64,000 bases of DNA from an uncultured bacterium (GCA_945612775.1 CALZAF010000001.1:1-64000); one strand, 5' to 3'; numbered from the stretch's first letter, positions 26,583 to 35,589 are shown. Translations and numbers: made by a program. The notes: generated from the sequence alone by a model not told the origin.

Positions 26583-27740
26583 TTATTTAATTAGAGTCTC
26601 GGCATATCGACGAGCCTCGATGTTAGTATTTACATAGTCTTCATAGGTTGGTTTAGCCACGTATGGAGCCCATTGCATGGTTTTAACCACCGTTTCAGCT
26701 ATATCGTTATATCCAATTTTGTCGTGTAAGAATGCCGCTACAGCTATTTCATTGGCAGCATTTAGCACGCAAGGCATATTGCCTCCGGCACGCGAAGCCT
26801 TATATGCGAGTCCGAGCATCGGAAATTTCTGCAAATCCGGTTCCTCGAATGTGAGGTTGCGATAGTCGCTTACGTGCATGCGCTGTGCATCGCTATATAG
26901 GCGTTCGGGATAACCCAATGCGTAGCGAATGGGGATGCGCATATCGGGCAAACCAAGTTGTGCCTTTACCGAGCCGTCGATGAATTCTATCATGGAATGA
27001 ACTATCGATTGTGGATGCACCACCACCTCAATTCTGTCGAGGTCGATGTCGAAAAGCCATTTTGCCTCCATTACCTCGAAGCCTTTATTCATCATTGTGG
27101 CACTATCGATGGTTATTTTTGCGCCCATTGACCAATTTGGGTGTTTTAGGGCATCTGCTTTAGTCACATTGGCAAGTTCTTCGATAGTCTTTGTGCGGAA
27201 GGGACCTCCTGATGCAGTGAGGATTAATTTATATATGTCGCTATGCTTTTCGCCAGCCAAGCATTGCCATATTGCTCCGTGCTCCGAATCCACCGGATAG
27301 AGTTTCGATGCAGAATTGGCAAGCAGGTCGTTGATTAGCGCACCAGCCACCACAAGGGTCTCCTTATTGGCAAGCGCTATGATCTTATTGTGCTTGATAG
27401 CATTTATGGTAGGTGCGAGGCCTGCATAACCCACCATAGCTGTCACCACAGTATCTATTGCCGGGTCCGACATGGCTTCAACTATCGCATCCATGCCTGC
27501 CTTAACTATTGTATCACTACCTTGTAATGCTTCTCTAAGTGTCTGATAATATGCCTCGTTGGCTATTATCACATATTTAGGCTTTAATAATCGAGCCTGC
27601 TGCACAAGCAGGTCAACACTCGAATTGGCTGTCAGAAGATATGCGTTAAATTTGTCGGGATATTCGCATATTATGTCCACTGTCTGACGGCCTATCGAAC
27701 CCGTACTGCCTAAAATTGCTATATTGCGTTTCTGTTCCAC
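26583..27740 (-). CDS. dxr: 1-deoxy-D-xylulose 5-phosphate reductoisomerase (385 aa)
   Basis: NADPH-dependent second step of the MEP isoprenoid pathway. The Rossmann nucleotide motif is GSTGSIGRQT (about residues 11-20). The substrate and metal region PVDSEHGAIWQCL (about 149-161) and the flexible loop with HPNWSMGAKITIDSATMMNKG (about 194-214) are intact. Length is standard. It is followed by rseP after 15 bases and lies 64 bases after mlaF, so it may belong to a mlaE-mlaF-dxr-rseP-rlmI run. No -7 consensus is found in the 64-base gap. Confidence 0.97.
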   Translation of the reverse strand: MEQKRNIAILGSTGSIGRQTVDIICEYPDKFNAYLLTANSSVDLLVQQARLLKPKYVIIANEAYYQTLREALQGSDTIVKAGMDAIVEAMSDPAIDTVVTAMVGYAGLAPTINAIKHNKIIALANKETLVVAGALINDLLANSASKLYPVDSEHGAIWQCLAGEKHSDIYKLILTASGGPFRTKTIEELANVTKADALKHPNWSMGAKITIDSATMMNKGFEVMEAKWLFDIDLDRIEVVVHPQSIVHSMIEFIDGSVKAQLGLPDMRIPIRYALGYPERLYSDAQRMHVSDYRNLTFEEPDLQKFPMLGLAYKASRAGGNMPCVLNAANEIAVAAFLHDKIGYNDIAETVVKTMQWAPYVAKPTYEDYVNTNIEARRYAETLIK

Positions 27741-27804
27741 AATTTTTGTGTTGTAGTTATTATTTATTTCAAGTTTTGCCCTAAATGTCTTTGTCGCTTC
27801 TGGT

Positions 27805-28575
27805 TTATTTGTCGTTGGTGAGATTTACGTATTTCTTCACTTTCTTAAACAAATCGTTGGCAAACACGAAGTCGTTTAGAGTCTCGTTGTCACTGTCGTA
27901 CACCTGATCCTTGTTTCCAGTCCATGCCAAATGGCCTTTGTTAAGGAACACTATGTTTTCACCAATGCCGAGCACCGAGTTCATATCGTGGGTATTGATT
28001 ACAGTGGTAATGCCGTATTCGTGCGTGATATCTACGAGCAGTTCGTCAATAAGAATCGATGTCTTCGGGTCCAAACCAGAGTTTGGCTCGTCGCAGAACA
28101 GGTATTTGGGATTGAGCGCAATAGCTCGTGCAATAGCCACACGCTTCTGCATACCGCCACTTATTTCCGATGGATACTTGTCGTCGGCTCCCACCAGGTT
28201 CACGCGCTTGATGCAGAAATGAGCGCGCTCGAGCTGCTCTTCATAACTCATGTCGGAGAACATTTTTAGTGGAAACATCACGTTGCCGAGCACAGTTTCC
28301 GAGTCGAATAGGGCAGAACCTTGGAAAAGCATGCCTATCTCTTTGCGTAGCTCTTTCTTTTGACTGTTGTTCATTTTCAGAAGATCGCGGCCATCATAAA
28401 GGATCTCTCCTTGGTCGGGTGTATGTAGTCCCACTAAGCTCTTCATCAACACGGTCTTACCCGAACCGCTCTGTCCGATAATAAGGTTGGTCAATCCGTC
28501 CTTAAACTGGGCGCTTACGCTATGCAATATTGTCTTGCCGTCGAACGACTTGCTTATATTCTTAACTTCTATCAT
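27805..28575 (-). CDS. mlaF: MlaF-like ABC transporter ATPase (256 aa)
   Basis: ATP-binding subunit of a Mla/Mkl-type phospholipid transporter at the inner membrane. It shows Walker A GQSGSGKT (about residues 34-41), signature ISGGMQKRVAIARAIA (about 138-153) and Walker B YLFCDEPNSGLDP (about 158-170). The GMQKR signature is typical of the MlaF family. Its ATG overlaps the stop of mlaE by one base (TAATG), which indicates coupling. The partner MCE-domain protein (MlaD) is not adjacent. Confidence 0.9.
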   Translation of the reverse strand: MIEVKNISKSFDGKTILHSVSAQFKDGLTNLIIGQSGSGKTVLMKSLVGLHTPDQGEILYDGRDLLKMNNSQKKELRKEIGMLFQGSALFDSETVLGNVMFPLKMFSDMSYEEQLERAHFCIKRVNLVGADDKYPSEISGGMQKRVAIARAIALNPKYLFCDEPNSGLDPKTSILIDELLVDITHEYGITTVINTHDMNSVLGIGENIVFLNKGHLAWTGNKDQVYDSDNETLNDFVFANDLFKKVKKYVNLTNDK

Positions 28576-29321
28576 TACTGCAACATTACTTTAGTACATA
28601 CCACATCCATCAACAATATCAAGATACTACTTGTCACTACTGCGCGAGTACTTGCAGTACCCACTTGCAATGCTCCGCCCTCGACGTAATATCCAAAAAA
28701 CGAAGAGACGCTGCTGATAATAAAAGCAAATATCAATGACTTTATGATTGCGTACCACACATACCATGGTGTGAACATAGTTTGAAGTCCATATATATAT
28801 ACATCTACCGACACCATGCCTGTAACTATACATATCAAATATCCGCCAAACAGACTGGTAACCATGCAAAACACTACTAAAACAGGAATATACGATACGA
28901 ATGCTGCTATTTTAGGAAATACCAAGAAATTAGCGGAATTCACACCCATGATTTCCAGTGCATCTATTTGTTCTGTAACGCGCATTGTGCCTATTTCCGA
29001 GGCTATGCTACTGCCCACCTTGCCCGCTAATATCAGACACAGAATCGATGATGAGAACTCAAGCAAGATAATCTCGCGGGTGGTCATGCCGATGGCATAT
29101 TTTGGTAGCAGTGGCGATGTGATGTTAAGTTTCATCTGTATAGTACACACTGCTCCAATGAACACCGATACTATAAGCACCAAAGGAATCGAGTCGATGC
29201 CCAATCGAAGCAATTCTTGCACATAACGGCGGAAAAATTCTCTCCATTTGTCGGGCACACTCATGCATTTCCACATGAATATGCAGTATCGACCAAACGA
29301 TTCTAACGATTTTTTCAACAT
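28575..29321 (-). CDS. mlaE: MlaE-like ABC transporter permease (248 aa)
   Basis: Membrane subunit partnered with MlaF, moving phospholipids between the membranes. The family features are an amphipathic N-terminal helix, five to six membrane segments and EIGTMRVTEQIDALEIMG (about residues 137-154), the conserved coupling region. VEGGALQVGTASTRAVV near 215-231 is the usual C-terminal block. It starts the minus-strand run and has a -7 element just upstream. Confidence 0.92.
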   Translation of the reverse strand: MLKKSLESFGRYCIFMWKCMSVPDKWREFFRRYVQELLRLGIDSIPLVLIVSVFIGAVCTIQMKLNITSPLLPKYAIGMTTREIILLEFSSSILCLILAGKVGSSIASEIGTMRVTEQIDALEIMGVNSANFLVFPKIAAFVSYIPVLVVFCMVTSLFGGYLICIVTGMVSVDVYIYGLQTMFTPWYVWYAIIKSLIFAFIISSVSSFFGYYVEGGALQVGTASTRAVVTSSILILLMDVVCTKVMLQ

Positions 29322-29347
29322 AATTTTTACATTTTATATCCAATTTA

Positions 29348-29355
29348 CAAAGTTA
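29348..29355 (-). promoter_or_regulatory. -7 element for mlaE
   Basis: TAACTTTG on the minus strand, 26 bases upstream of the mlaE start codon. No clear -33 element. Confidence 0.5.
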
Positions 29356-29453
29356 CGCAAAAAATTCATCGCTTTATTAATGTTTGCCACCTTATTTTCA
29401 CACAACTCCCTCCATTTAGGTTTAATTATAATTTTATTGTGATTTTTGGGTAA

Positions 29454-29483
29454 TCACATACCAATCTAAATTGTGCTATGTGA
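29454..29483. repeat. Inverted repeat in the mlaE-udk intergenic region
   Basis: TCACATA at 29454-29460 and its exact reverse complement TATGTGA at 29477-29483, separated by 16 bases. It lies midway between divergent promoters and has the form of an operator or a weak hairpin. The rest of the 298-base gap is AT-rich with no gene. Confidence 0.35.
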
Positions 29484-29547
29484 CAAAATCAGCTTACTCA
29501 AATTATTTTTTTTTGCCTAATATGAAATATTCGTAACAATTAATCAC

Positions 29548-29555
29548 TATCTTTG
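29548..29555 (+). promoter_or_regulatory. -7 element for udk
   Basis: TATCTTTG, an exact consensus match, 64 bases upstream of the udk start. The expected leader is about 60 bases. Confidence 0.52.
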
Positions 29556-29619
29556 TTCAACGAATCGGTTGAATGCCCATTCGTAGAGAATTTTTAATAA
29601 ACATAAAGGTATTAACGCA

Positions 29620-30234
29620 ATGCTTATCATAGGAATCGCCGGAGGAACAGGCTCGGGCAAGACTACAGTAGTAAGAAAGATTATGGAACACCTTCCCGCT
29701 GGTGAGGTGGGCGTAATTTCGCAAGACAATTATTATAAGGATTCGAGCCATGTGCCAATGGAAGAACGTCAGAAAATCAATTTCGACGAACCTGCAGCAT
29801 TCGATTGGGACCTTCTTCTTGCTCATCTTAACGATTTGAAGGCAGGTAAAGCCATCGACATGCCCACATACGATTATATTACCAGCTCACGCCAAAAAGA
29901 AACTATCCATATGGGGCCTCATGATGTGGTAGTGCTCGAAGGCATACTTGTGATGTCGGATGAGCGCCTACGCGACCTGATGGACATCAAAGTGTTTGTA
30001 GATGCCGATGCCGACGACCGACTAATTCGCGTTATCAGCCGCGACTGCATAGAGCGTGGCCGCACCGCACAGATGGTTATCGACCGCTATGAAAAGGTGC
30101 TTAAGCCTATGCACCTTAAGCACATTGAACCCGGCAAGCGCTTCTGCGACTTGATTATTCCTCAAGGTGGACACAACGAGGTGGCGATTAACTTGCTTAC
30201 CGACTACATAAAAGGACGACTCAATAGAGTATAA
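29620..30234 (+). CDS. udk: Uridine kinase (204 aa)
   Basis: Phosphorylates uridine and cytidine to UMP and CMP in pyrimidine salvage. The P-loop GGTGSGKTT (about residues 8-16), SQDNYYKD (about 34-41), the substrate segment FDEPAAFDWD (about 56-65) and MPTYDY (about 80-85) are all present. Length matches the family. lptB begins 25 bases downstream, probably in the same transcript. Confidence 0.96.
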   Translation: MLIIGIAGGTGSGKTTVVRKIMEHLPAGEVGVISQDNYYKDSSHVPMEERQKINFDEPAAFDWDLLLAHLNDLKAGKAIDMPTYDYITSSRQKETIHMGPHDVVVLEGILVMSDERLRDLMDIKVFVDADADDRLIRVISRDCIERGRTAQMVIDRYEKVLKPMHLKHIEPGKRFCDLIIPQGGHNEVAINLLTDYIKGRLNRV

Positions 30235-30259
30235 ATGCACTATATAGTAGAACCCTATA

Positions 30260-31108
30260 ATGAAGATTATTCCATTACTCGCAAAATACACTAAATTTAA
30301 AACTCCAGCCGAACGCAAGGCTGAGGAGCAGCAGCTTAAAGAACTCGACCGCCTTGGCGAGGAAGGTAAGCTTGTGCTCCGAACAAGCGATTTGGTGAAA
30401 AAGTATCATCAGCGCACTGTGGTGAACCACGTGTCGATAAATGTGCGCCAAGGTGAGATTGTGGGTTTGCTCGGCCCCAATGGAGCTGGCAAAACCACCA
30501 CATTCTATATGGCTACTGGCTTGATTATCCCAAATTCCGGTCAGATATTTCTTAACGATTTCAATATCACAGGTTTTCCTGTGTATAAGCGCGCCCAGCA
30601 CGGTATTGGATATCTTGCTCAAGAGGCTTCGGTGTTCCGAAAGCTCACGGTTGAAGAGAACATTAAATGCATTCTCGAGATGACTGATGCCACTCCCGAA
30701 GAGCAGAAAGAACGCCTTGAATCGCTAATTAGCGAATTCAGCCTTGAGAAATTCCGCAAGAACACTGGCGACCGTCTCTCAGGCGGTGAACGGCGCCGTA
30801 CCGAGATTGCACGTTGCTTGGCTATTAACCCTCGATTTATAATGCTCGATGAGCCTTTTGCAGGTGTTGACCCTATCGCTGTAGAAGAAATTCAGAGGGT
30901 AGTGTACAAACTGAAGGAAAAGAACATAGGCATACTTATCACTGACCATAACGCTCCTGAAACTTTGAGTATTACCGACCGAGCATACTTGCTTTTCGAG
31001 GGTAAAATCCTGTTTCAAGGCACGAGCGAAGAGTTGGCGGCCAATCCCATTGTTCGAGAAAAGTATCTTGGCAGGGATTTCATATTCCGCCGCAAGAATT
31101 TCACTTAA
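30260..31108 (+). CDS. lptB: LptB-like LPS export ABC ATPase (282 aa)
   Basis: ATPase that powers lipopolysaccharide extraction by LptFG. Walker A is GPNGAGKTT (about residues 72-80); the signature [16 protein letters not shown] and [17 protein letters not shown], with the LptB-specific FAGVDP, are intact, as are [17 protein letters not shown] and the H-loop. It has about 40 extra N-terminal residues compared with E. coli LptB, a charged segment common in Bacteroidetes homologues. It lies 25 bases after udk and ends at a bidirectional terminator. The LptFG genes are not here. Confidence 0.94.
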   Translation: MKIIPLLAKYTKFKTPAERKAEEQQLKELDRLGEEGKLVLRTSDLVKKYHQRTVVNHVSINVRQGEIVGLLGPNGAGKTTTFYMATGLIIPNSGQIFLNDFNITGFPVYKRAQHGIGYLAQEASVFRKLTVEENIKCILEMTDATPEEQKERLESLISEFSLEKFRKNTGDRLSGGERRRTEIARCLAINPRFIMLDEPFAGVDPIAVEEIQRVVYKLKEKNIGILITDHNAPETLSITDRAYLLFEGKILFQGTSEELAANPIVREKYLGRDFIFRRKNFT

Positions 31109-31133
31109 GTATGATGGAACTATAAATCGCTAT

Positions 31134-31168
31134 AAAATAGGAGCTTAATCCGATTAAGTTCCTATTTT
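31134..31168. terminator. Bidirectional terminator between lptB and the CAAX protease
   Basis: A nearly perfect 16-bp stem (AAAATAGGA plus CTTAATC, with one G-T wobble) with a tight loop, A-rich on the left and T-rich on the right. It serves convergent genes. Confidence 0.85.
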
Positions 31169-31178
31169 TTTTGTTAAC

Positions 31179-32042
31179 CTACTCAACGAAGATGCGACGA
31201 TATTTAAGCAAAGCTGCAAATGCAATCACACTCACTATCGAAAGCCACCATGCACATTGCGTAGTGCCATAAACGTCAAGCGACTGACTTAACTTGCCTT
31301 GCTCCAATAGGTAGGTAAAAAGCACTACCATCGAATTATTGAGAGCATGTGCTATAATTGGCACCCATAGAGAACCTGTCCAAACCAAAAGATACCCAAA
31401 CATTGCGCCCATCAGCACGCGAGGCACAAATCCGAAAAACTGAAAGTGCATAAAGCTAAACACTATTGCACCCAGCCATATGGCAATGTGCTTATTCATA
31501 GGGCGATCTATGAATAGGCGAGTCAACATACCTCGGAAAAATATTTCCTCGCCAAAACCGGTTAAACATCCCAAAATAAGCATTAAAACAAGCACTCCGA
31601 GCAGGTTTTGCCCCTGGATTAATTGGTCAGTAACAGCTTTGGCTGCCTCTTCATAATTTCTCAGAATGACTTCTAATGCAGCAAACGATTCGGGCAATGT
31701 GATACTTTCGTTAAGTTCCACAATCAAATTCATAAATGGTGTGCTTGCCACATATAGTAGCAACACATACAGTATGTGTTTAGCTTTGGGCGATTGTGAT
31801 AGCGAAAGATATTGGAAAGGTTTCCTTACAATAAATGCAGCCACCAACAAGGCTGGTAGGGCAAATGTCAACAGATTTTGCAGCGCAATCTGAGTCAATA
31901 CTACAGGATTAGTTGCTCCATAACGGTTAACCAGCATCGACGCTAATGTGGCAGTTAAAAAAAAGCACACGAAGAAAACCGAAAAGAAGAATCCAATCTT
32001 CATCATAAAACTAATGCCCAAAAATCTGTTGTTATTTTCCAT
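31179..32042 (-). CDS. CPBP family intramembrane metalloprotease (287 aa)
   Basis: Membrane protein of the CAAX protease/bacteriocin-processing (Abi, Rce1-like) family. The three motifs are visible: EEIFFRG (about residues 180-186), FSFMHFQFF (about 213-221) and HALNN (about 251-255). Seven to eight hydrophobic helices are present. The ATG at 32040-32042 (MENNNRFLG) is chosen because a -7 element lies 28 bases upstream; an ATG at 32114 would lie beyond that promoter. Substrate unknown; such proteins range from prenyl-protein processing to peptide maturation or immunity. Confidence 0.87.
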   Translation of the reverse strand: MENNNRFLGISFMMKIGFFFSVFFVCFFLTATLASMLVNRYGATNPVVLTQIALQNLLTFALPALLVAAFIVRKPFQYLSLSQSPKAKHILYVLLLYVASTPFMNLIVELNESITLPESFAALEVILRNYEEAAKAVTDQLIQGQNLLGVLVLMLILGCLTGFGEEIFFRGMLTRLFIDRPMNKHIAIWLGAIVFSFMHFQFFGFVPRVLMGAMFGYLLVWTGSLWVPIIAHALNNSMVVLFTYLLEQGKLSQSLDVYGTTQCAWWLSIVSVIAFAALLKYRRIFVE

Positions 32043-32055
32043 TGTTTCGCTATTA

Positions 32056-32087
32056 TTTGTTTCTGAGCGCAAAATTAAATAAATTTG
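32056..32087 (+). promoter_or_regulatory. Promoter for the guanylate-kinase-like gene
   Basis: TTTG at 32056-32059, a 20-base spacer and TAAATTTG at 32080-32087: a full Bacteroidetes consensus. The ATG at 32108 follows 20 bases later. It overlaps the opposite promoter for the CAAX protease. Confidence 0.72.
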
Positions 32088-32101
32088 TAGAATTAAAACA
32101 A
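32070..32101 (-). promoter_or_regulatory. Promoter for the CAAX protease
   Basis: On the minus strand TAATTTTG occupies 32070-32077, and a TTG core lies about 21 bases upstream at 32099-32101. It is interleaved with the plus-strand promoter at 32056-32087. Confidence 0.6.
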
Positions 32102-32107
32102 GAATAT

Positions 32108-32617
32108 ATGGCAAAACCTTTGATATATGCAGTAGTGGGAGCTTCGGGCTGCGGCAAAAACACTGCCACCCAGATTATGGAAGAACTCGGCATTCCGAGT
32201 CTCGTGTCGTTTACTACGCGCGATATGCGCCCAGATGAAACCAATGGCAAAGAGCACTGGTTTGTAACAGATAGTGAGATTCCACCCAAGGATCGTATGC
32301 TTGCCTACACGTATTTTGGCGGCAAACATTATTGGACCACCATCGACCAAATTCCAGCCGAGGGGGGATGCACCTATATAATAGATGAAGTGGCCCTTGT
32401 GGAAATGCTCGAAAAATTTGGCAAAGAAATTGATTTTGTCACCGTCTTAATAAAGAAAGATGCACATCAGATAGGGCAGTTGGTCGATGCCGAACGCATG
32501 AAGCGCGATGAGCAACGATTAAAACTCGACGATGATTTTTACGACATTGTAATTACTAACAATGGTACTATTGCCGACCTGCGCAAACAGATTGAAGAAA
32601 AAATGTTTGCCAAATAA
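32108..32617 (+). CDS. Guanylate-kinase-like protein (169 aa)
   Basis: Resembles guanylate kinase, which converts GMP to GDP. The P-loop GASGCGKNT (about residues 10-18) has Asn where Ser is usual, and the nucleotide-binding segment SFTTRDMRPDETNGKEHWFV (about 33-52) follows the GMK pattern TTR-x-x-R-x-x-E-x-G-x-x-Y/H-F. It is about 20-30 residues shorter than standard Gmk, mainly in the GMP-binding and lid regions, so it may be a paralogue with altered specificity; whether the genome has a full-length Gmk elsewhere is unknown. The start at 32108 is set by the promoter; an ATG at 32042 would precede it. Confidence 0.75.
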   Translation: MAKPLIYAVVGASGCGKNTATQIMEELGIPSLVSFTTRDMRPDETNGKEHWFVTDSEIPPKDRMLAYTYFGGKHYWTTIDQIPAEGGCTYIIDEVALVEMLEKFGKEIDFVTVLIKKDAHQIGQLVDAERMKRDEQRLKLDDDFYDIVITNNGTIADLRKQIEEKMFAK

Positions 32618-32676
32618 ACTTTTCATGCAATATATTGTCTAAATTATTAGAACATTTTTAATCATTTTACACTGCA

Positions 32677-33204
32677 ATGAAAAGAAACACATTATTCATA
32701 TCCATATTGCTTTCAGCACTTTTTGCCTTATGTTCGTGCCAATCGTCGAAGACCGATGAAGAGCGCGCATTAGAGTATCGCGTCGATTCACTGGCGCATA
32801 TCAAGGCTGATAGGGCACTTCAAAACAGGCGTTTTGTGATCATGGCGGAGCGTGTGTCAATCGGAAGGGCAGGGATAATGCTCAATAACCTGCGCCGTGA
32901 AACTAATTTTGTGTATGTGGTTGATAACGATGCTGTCATACAGCTCGCTTTAGAAAACGGCAACATTGGTTTTAATGGTCTTGGCGGTATCACTCTTCGC
33001 GGATCAGTAAGCAAACCTCGTTACCGTGTTGATAAAAAAGGCAATATATCATATTCGTACACTGTATTTGGCAATGGGGCAAATGCCGAAGTTGACATCC
33101 GTCTTTTTGCCGGTAGCGATGATGCTCAGGCATATATCAATTCTCCATTCCACAGCGATAGAATGGTTATTTATGGCAAGGTTCAACCCTATAATGGCCA
33201 ATAA
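32677..33204 (+). CDS. DUF4251 lipoprotein (175 aa)
   Basis: Small lipoprotein of a Bacteroidetes family of unknown function. The signal peptide ends in a Cys-rich stretch (LFALCSC, about residues 14-20). The mature part contains ALQNRRFVIMAERV, NFVYVVDNDAVIQLA and the downstream beta-rich GNGANAEVDIRLFAGSDDA, all typical of DUF4251. It follows the guanylate-kinase-like gene by 59 bases and is closed by a terminator. It is probably periplasmic or outer-membrane attached. Confidence 0.8.
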   Translation: MKRNTLFISILLSALFALCSCQSSKTDEERALEYRVDSLAHIKADRALQNRRFVIMAERVSIGRAGIMLNNLRRETNFVYVVDNDAVIQLALENGNIGFNGLGGITLRGSVSKPRYRVDKKGNISYSYTVFGNGANAEVDIRLFAGSDDAQAYINSPFHSDRMVIYGKVQPYNGQ

Positions 33205-33229
33205 ATTCGCTATACATATATCATAATAC

Positions 33230-33275
33230 AACAAATCTCGTGCCGATAGTTTATTTTATTGACACGAGATTTGTT
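33230..33275. terminator. Bidirectional terminator between the DUF4251 gene and ligA
   Basis: A 13-bp perfect stem (AACAAATCTCGTG and its complement) with a 20-base AT-rich loop and a TTTT tail. It lies between convergent genes and ends 20 bases before the ligA stop. Confidence 0.82.
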
Positions 33276-33295
33276 TTATGGTTTGCTTTTCAAGC

Positions 33296-35305
33296 TTAGT
33301 CGGCAAGCATATTCAGGAATGTATCCTCGTCTATAATTTTAATGCCGAGCTTATTGGCCTTTTCGAGTTTTGATGGCCCCATATTCTCGCCAGCGAGCAC
33401 AAAATCGGTAGCACTTGAAATAGAACCTATATTTTTGCCTCCATTTTGCTCTATCATCCGCTTATATTCATCGCGCGAATGCTTGGCAAACACACCACTA
33501 ATCACAATCTTCTTGCCTGCAAGTTTGTCGCTTGTTATTTCAGGTGCTGATGCCGCAGAATTTTCAAACTGCAAGCCGGCTTGGCGAAGACTTTCTATAA
33601 TCTCTCGGTTGATAGGTTCGGCAAAGTATTCTACTATGCTTTCAGCTATGATTGGTCCGATTTCATCAATATTCGACAATTCGTCCACGCTCATCGACAT
33701 TAGACGGTTCATCGAGCCAGATGCTTTTGCCAAAAGTTTGGCTGTGGTTTCGCCTACGTTTGGTATCGACAAGGCAAATATCACTCTTGCAAAAGGCACT
33801 TCCTTTGATTTTTCTATGCCCGAAATCAATCTTTCAGCCGATTTTTCTTGTATGCCATACAGCGTGAGCAAATCTTCTTTAGTCAGGCTATATAGGTCAG
33901 AAATATATTCAACTCGTCCCGATGTATATAATTGATATACAAGCTCTTCGCCAATTCCGTCGATGTTCATCATGCGCCTTCCCACAAAGTGCTCTATTCT
34001 TCCAGCAATCTGTGGTGGACAATGGTATTTGTTAGGGCATATCCATGCTGCCTCGCCATCCACACGCTGTAGGGGAGTGCCGCAGATTGGGCAGTGAGTG
34101 ACAAACTCTACAGGTTGTGTGTCTTTTTGCCGCGACTTCAAGTCAACGCCTACAATTTTCGGGATGATTTCTCCGCCTTTTTCCACGTAAAGCATATCAT
34201 TATCATGAATGTCGAGCGACTTTATGATATCGGCATTATGTAGCGATGCGCGTTTTACTATAGTGCCCGATAGCAAAACCGGTTTGAGGTTTGCAACAGG
34301 AGTCACCACACCAGTTCTACCAACTTCAAACGATACCGAAATCAGCTGTGTACATTCACGCTCTGGCGCAAATTTATAAGCAATAGCCCATCTTGGTGAT
34401 TTTGCTGTGTATCCAAGTGTTATCTGTTGCTCTATGTTGTTGATTTTAAACACCAAACCGTCTGTTGCAACAGGCAATTTCTTGCGTTCTTCGTCCCAAT
34501 ACATGATATAATCATGCACTTCGTCTATCGAATTGAGAATCTTCATTTGTTCTGCAACTTTAAATCCCCACGATTTTACAGCCATCATATTGTCGTAGTG
34601 ATTGTCGTAAGGCAGATTCTCACCGAGGAGATAATAGAAATAAGCATCAAGACCACGGCGAGCTACTTCAGAGGATTTTTGCAGTTTCAGAGTGCCTGCT
34701 GCAGCATTTCGAGGATTGGCAAATAGCGGTTCTTCGTTGAAATGGCGCTCTTGGTTGAGTTCCTCAAAATTTTTCCATGGAAGCAGAATTTCGCCCCTGA
34801 TTTCAAACTTATCGGGGTAGTTGCCTGGCTTTAATTGTAGTGGTATGCTCTTGATAGTAATAATGTTATTTGTTACATCATCACCGCGTGTGCCATCACC
34901 TCGAGTAACGGCGCGTACCAATCGCCCATGTTCATAAGTAAGCGAAATCGATGTGCCATCAAATTTCATTTCTCCCACAATCTGACATTTTTCGCCATCA
35001 AGGCCATTCTGCGCTCTGCGCAAAAAATCTTCAACTTCTTCGATAGAATATGAGTTGCCAAGCGACATCATAGGCCGTTCATGTAGCACATGTTCAAAAC
35101 CTTTGGTTAAGTCACTTCCTACGCGTTGCGTTGGCGAATATGGGTCATAGTATTCAGGATACTTAGCCTCTAAGTCCTGCAATGACTTCAGCAGAGCATC
35201 AAATTCTTTATCACTTATCGTGGGGGAGTTATATATGTAATAATTGTCGTTGTGCTTATTAATTTCCGCACGAAGATTCTCTATCTGTTCCTTTATGATA
35301 TCCAT
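33296..35305 (-). CDS. ligA: NAD-dependent DNA ligase LigA (669 aa)
   Basis: Seals nicks in replication and repair using NAD+. All domains are visible in order: Ia domain (HNDNYY), adenylation domain with K114 in EMKFDG, OB fold, the four-cysteine zinc finger (CPICG ... CPNKYHC, about residues 404-427), helix-hairpin-helix repeats and a C-terminal BRCT domain (about 590-669, GKKIVISGVFA). The start at 35303-35305 gives MDIIKEQIENL, the family-normal N-terminus; a longer reading to 35401 adds 32 hydrophobic residues with no counterpart. It is transcribed alone. Confidence 0.97.
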   Translation of the reverse strand: MDIIKEQIENLRAEINKHNDNYYIYNSPTISDKEFDALLKSLQDLEAKYPEYYDPYSPTQRVGSDLTKGFEHVLHERPMMSLGNSYSIEEVEDFLRRAQNGLDGEKCQIVGEMKFDGTSISLTYEHGRLVRAVTRGDGTRGDDVTNNIITIKSIPLQLKPGNYPDKFEIRGEILLPWKNFEELNQERHFNEEPLFANPRNAAAGTLKLQKSSEVARRGLDAYFYYLLGENLPYDNHYDNMMAVKSWGFKVAEQMKILNSIDEVHDYIMYWDEERKKLPVATDGLVFKINNIEQQITLGYTAKSPRWAIAYKFAPERECTQLISVSFEVGRTGVVTPVANLKPVLLSGTIVKRASLHNADIIKSLDIHDNDMLYVEKGGEIIPKIVGVDLKSRQKDTQPVEFVTHCPICGTPLQRVDGEAAWICPNKYHCPPQIAGRIEHFVGRRMMNIDGIGEELVYQLYTSGRVEYISDLYSLTKEDLLTLYGIQEKSAERLISGIEKSKEVPFARVIFALSIPNVGETTAKLLAKASGSMNRLMSMSVDELSNIDEIGPIIAESIVEYFAEPINREIIESLRQAGLQFENSAASAPEITSDKLAGKKIVISGVFAKHSRDEYKRMIEQNGGKNIGSISSATDFVLAGENMGPSKLEKANKLGIKIIDEDTFLNMLAD

Positions 35306-35589
35306 TTTTTGAGATATTTTCAAATTCAATGTAAATTTACAAAAATTAAAGCAATATATTGTCATTAAGAGGTAAATTGAAATAATTTCGATAATAAACA
35401 AATCGAAGAAAGACAGAAATACATATTATTAATGTAAAGGGCTCGTTATTTATGTTAATATGCACAGTTCGTGGATCAAATTACCATAAAAGGGAGAATA
35501 TATTTTATCTTCTCGTATCTACTTAACATAATATTAATTATAGAACATTAATTCTCAAAATCAAATGAGCTGACTGACGCGATTTACAC
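35306..35589. other. Intergenic region upstream of ligA and the methyltransferase gene
   Basis: The divergent ligA and methyltransferase genes are separated by 346 bases of very AT-rich DNA with no gene. A weak, one-base-too-long -7 element for ligA (TAATTTTTG on the minus strand) lies at 35340-35348. A small inverted repeat, GAGAA/TTCTC, near 35494-35514 is of uncertain meaning. The region ends at the plus-strand promoter. Confidence 0.5.

Noticed and set aside
32043-32114. Longer start for the CAAX protease
   Set aside because: The extra residues would be encoded beyond the minus-strand promoter, and MENNNRFLG is the better start.
35306-35401. 32-residue hydrophobic extension of LigA
   Set aside because: LigA is cytosolic, and the family-normal N-terminus begins at 35305.
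35461-35520. Possible tRNA-like T-loop sequence in the ligA/methyltransferase gap
   Set aside because: Only a GTTCG word is present; no cloverleaf stems or anticodon arm can be drawn.
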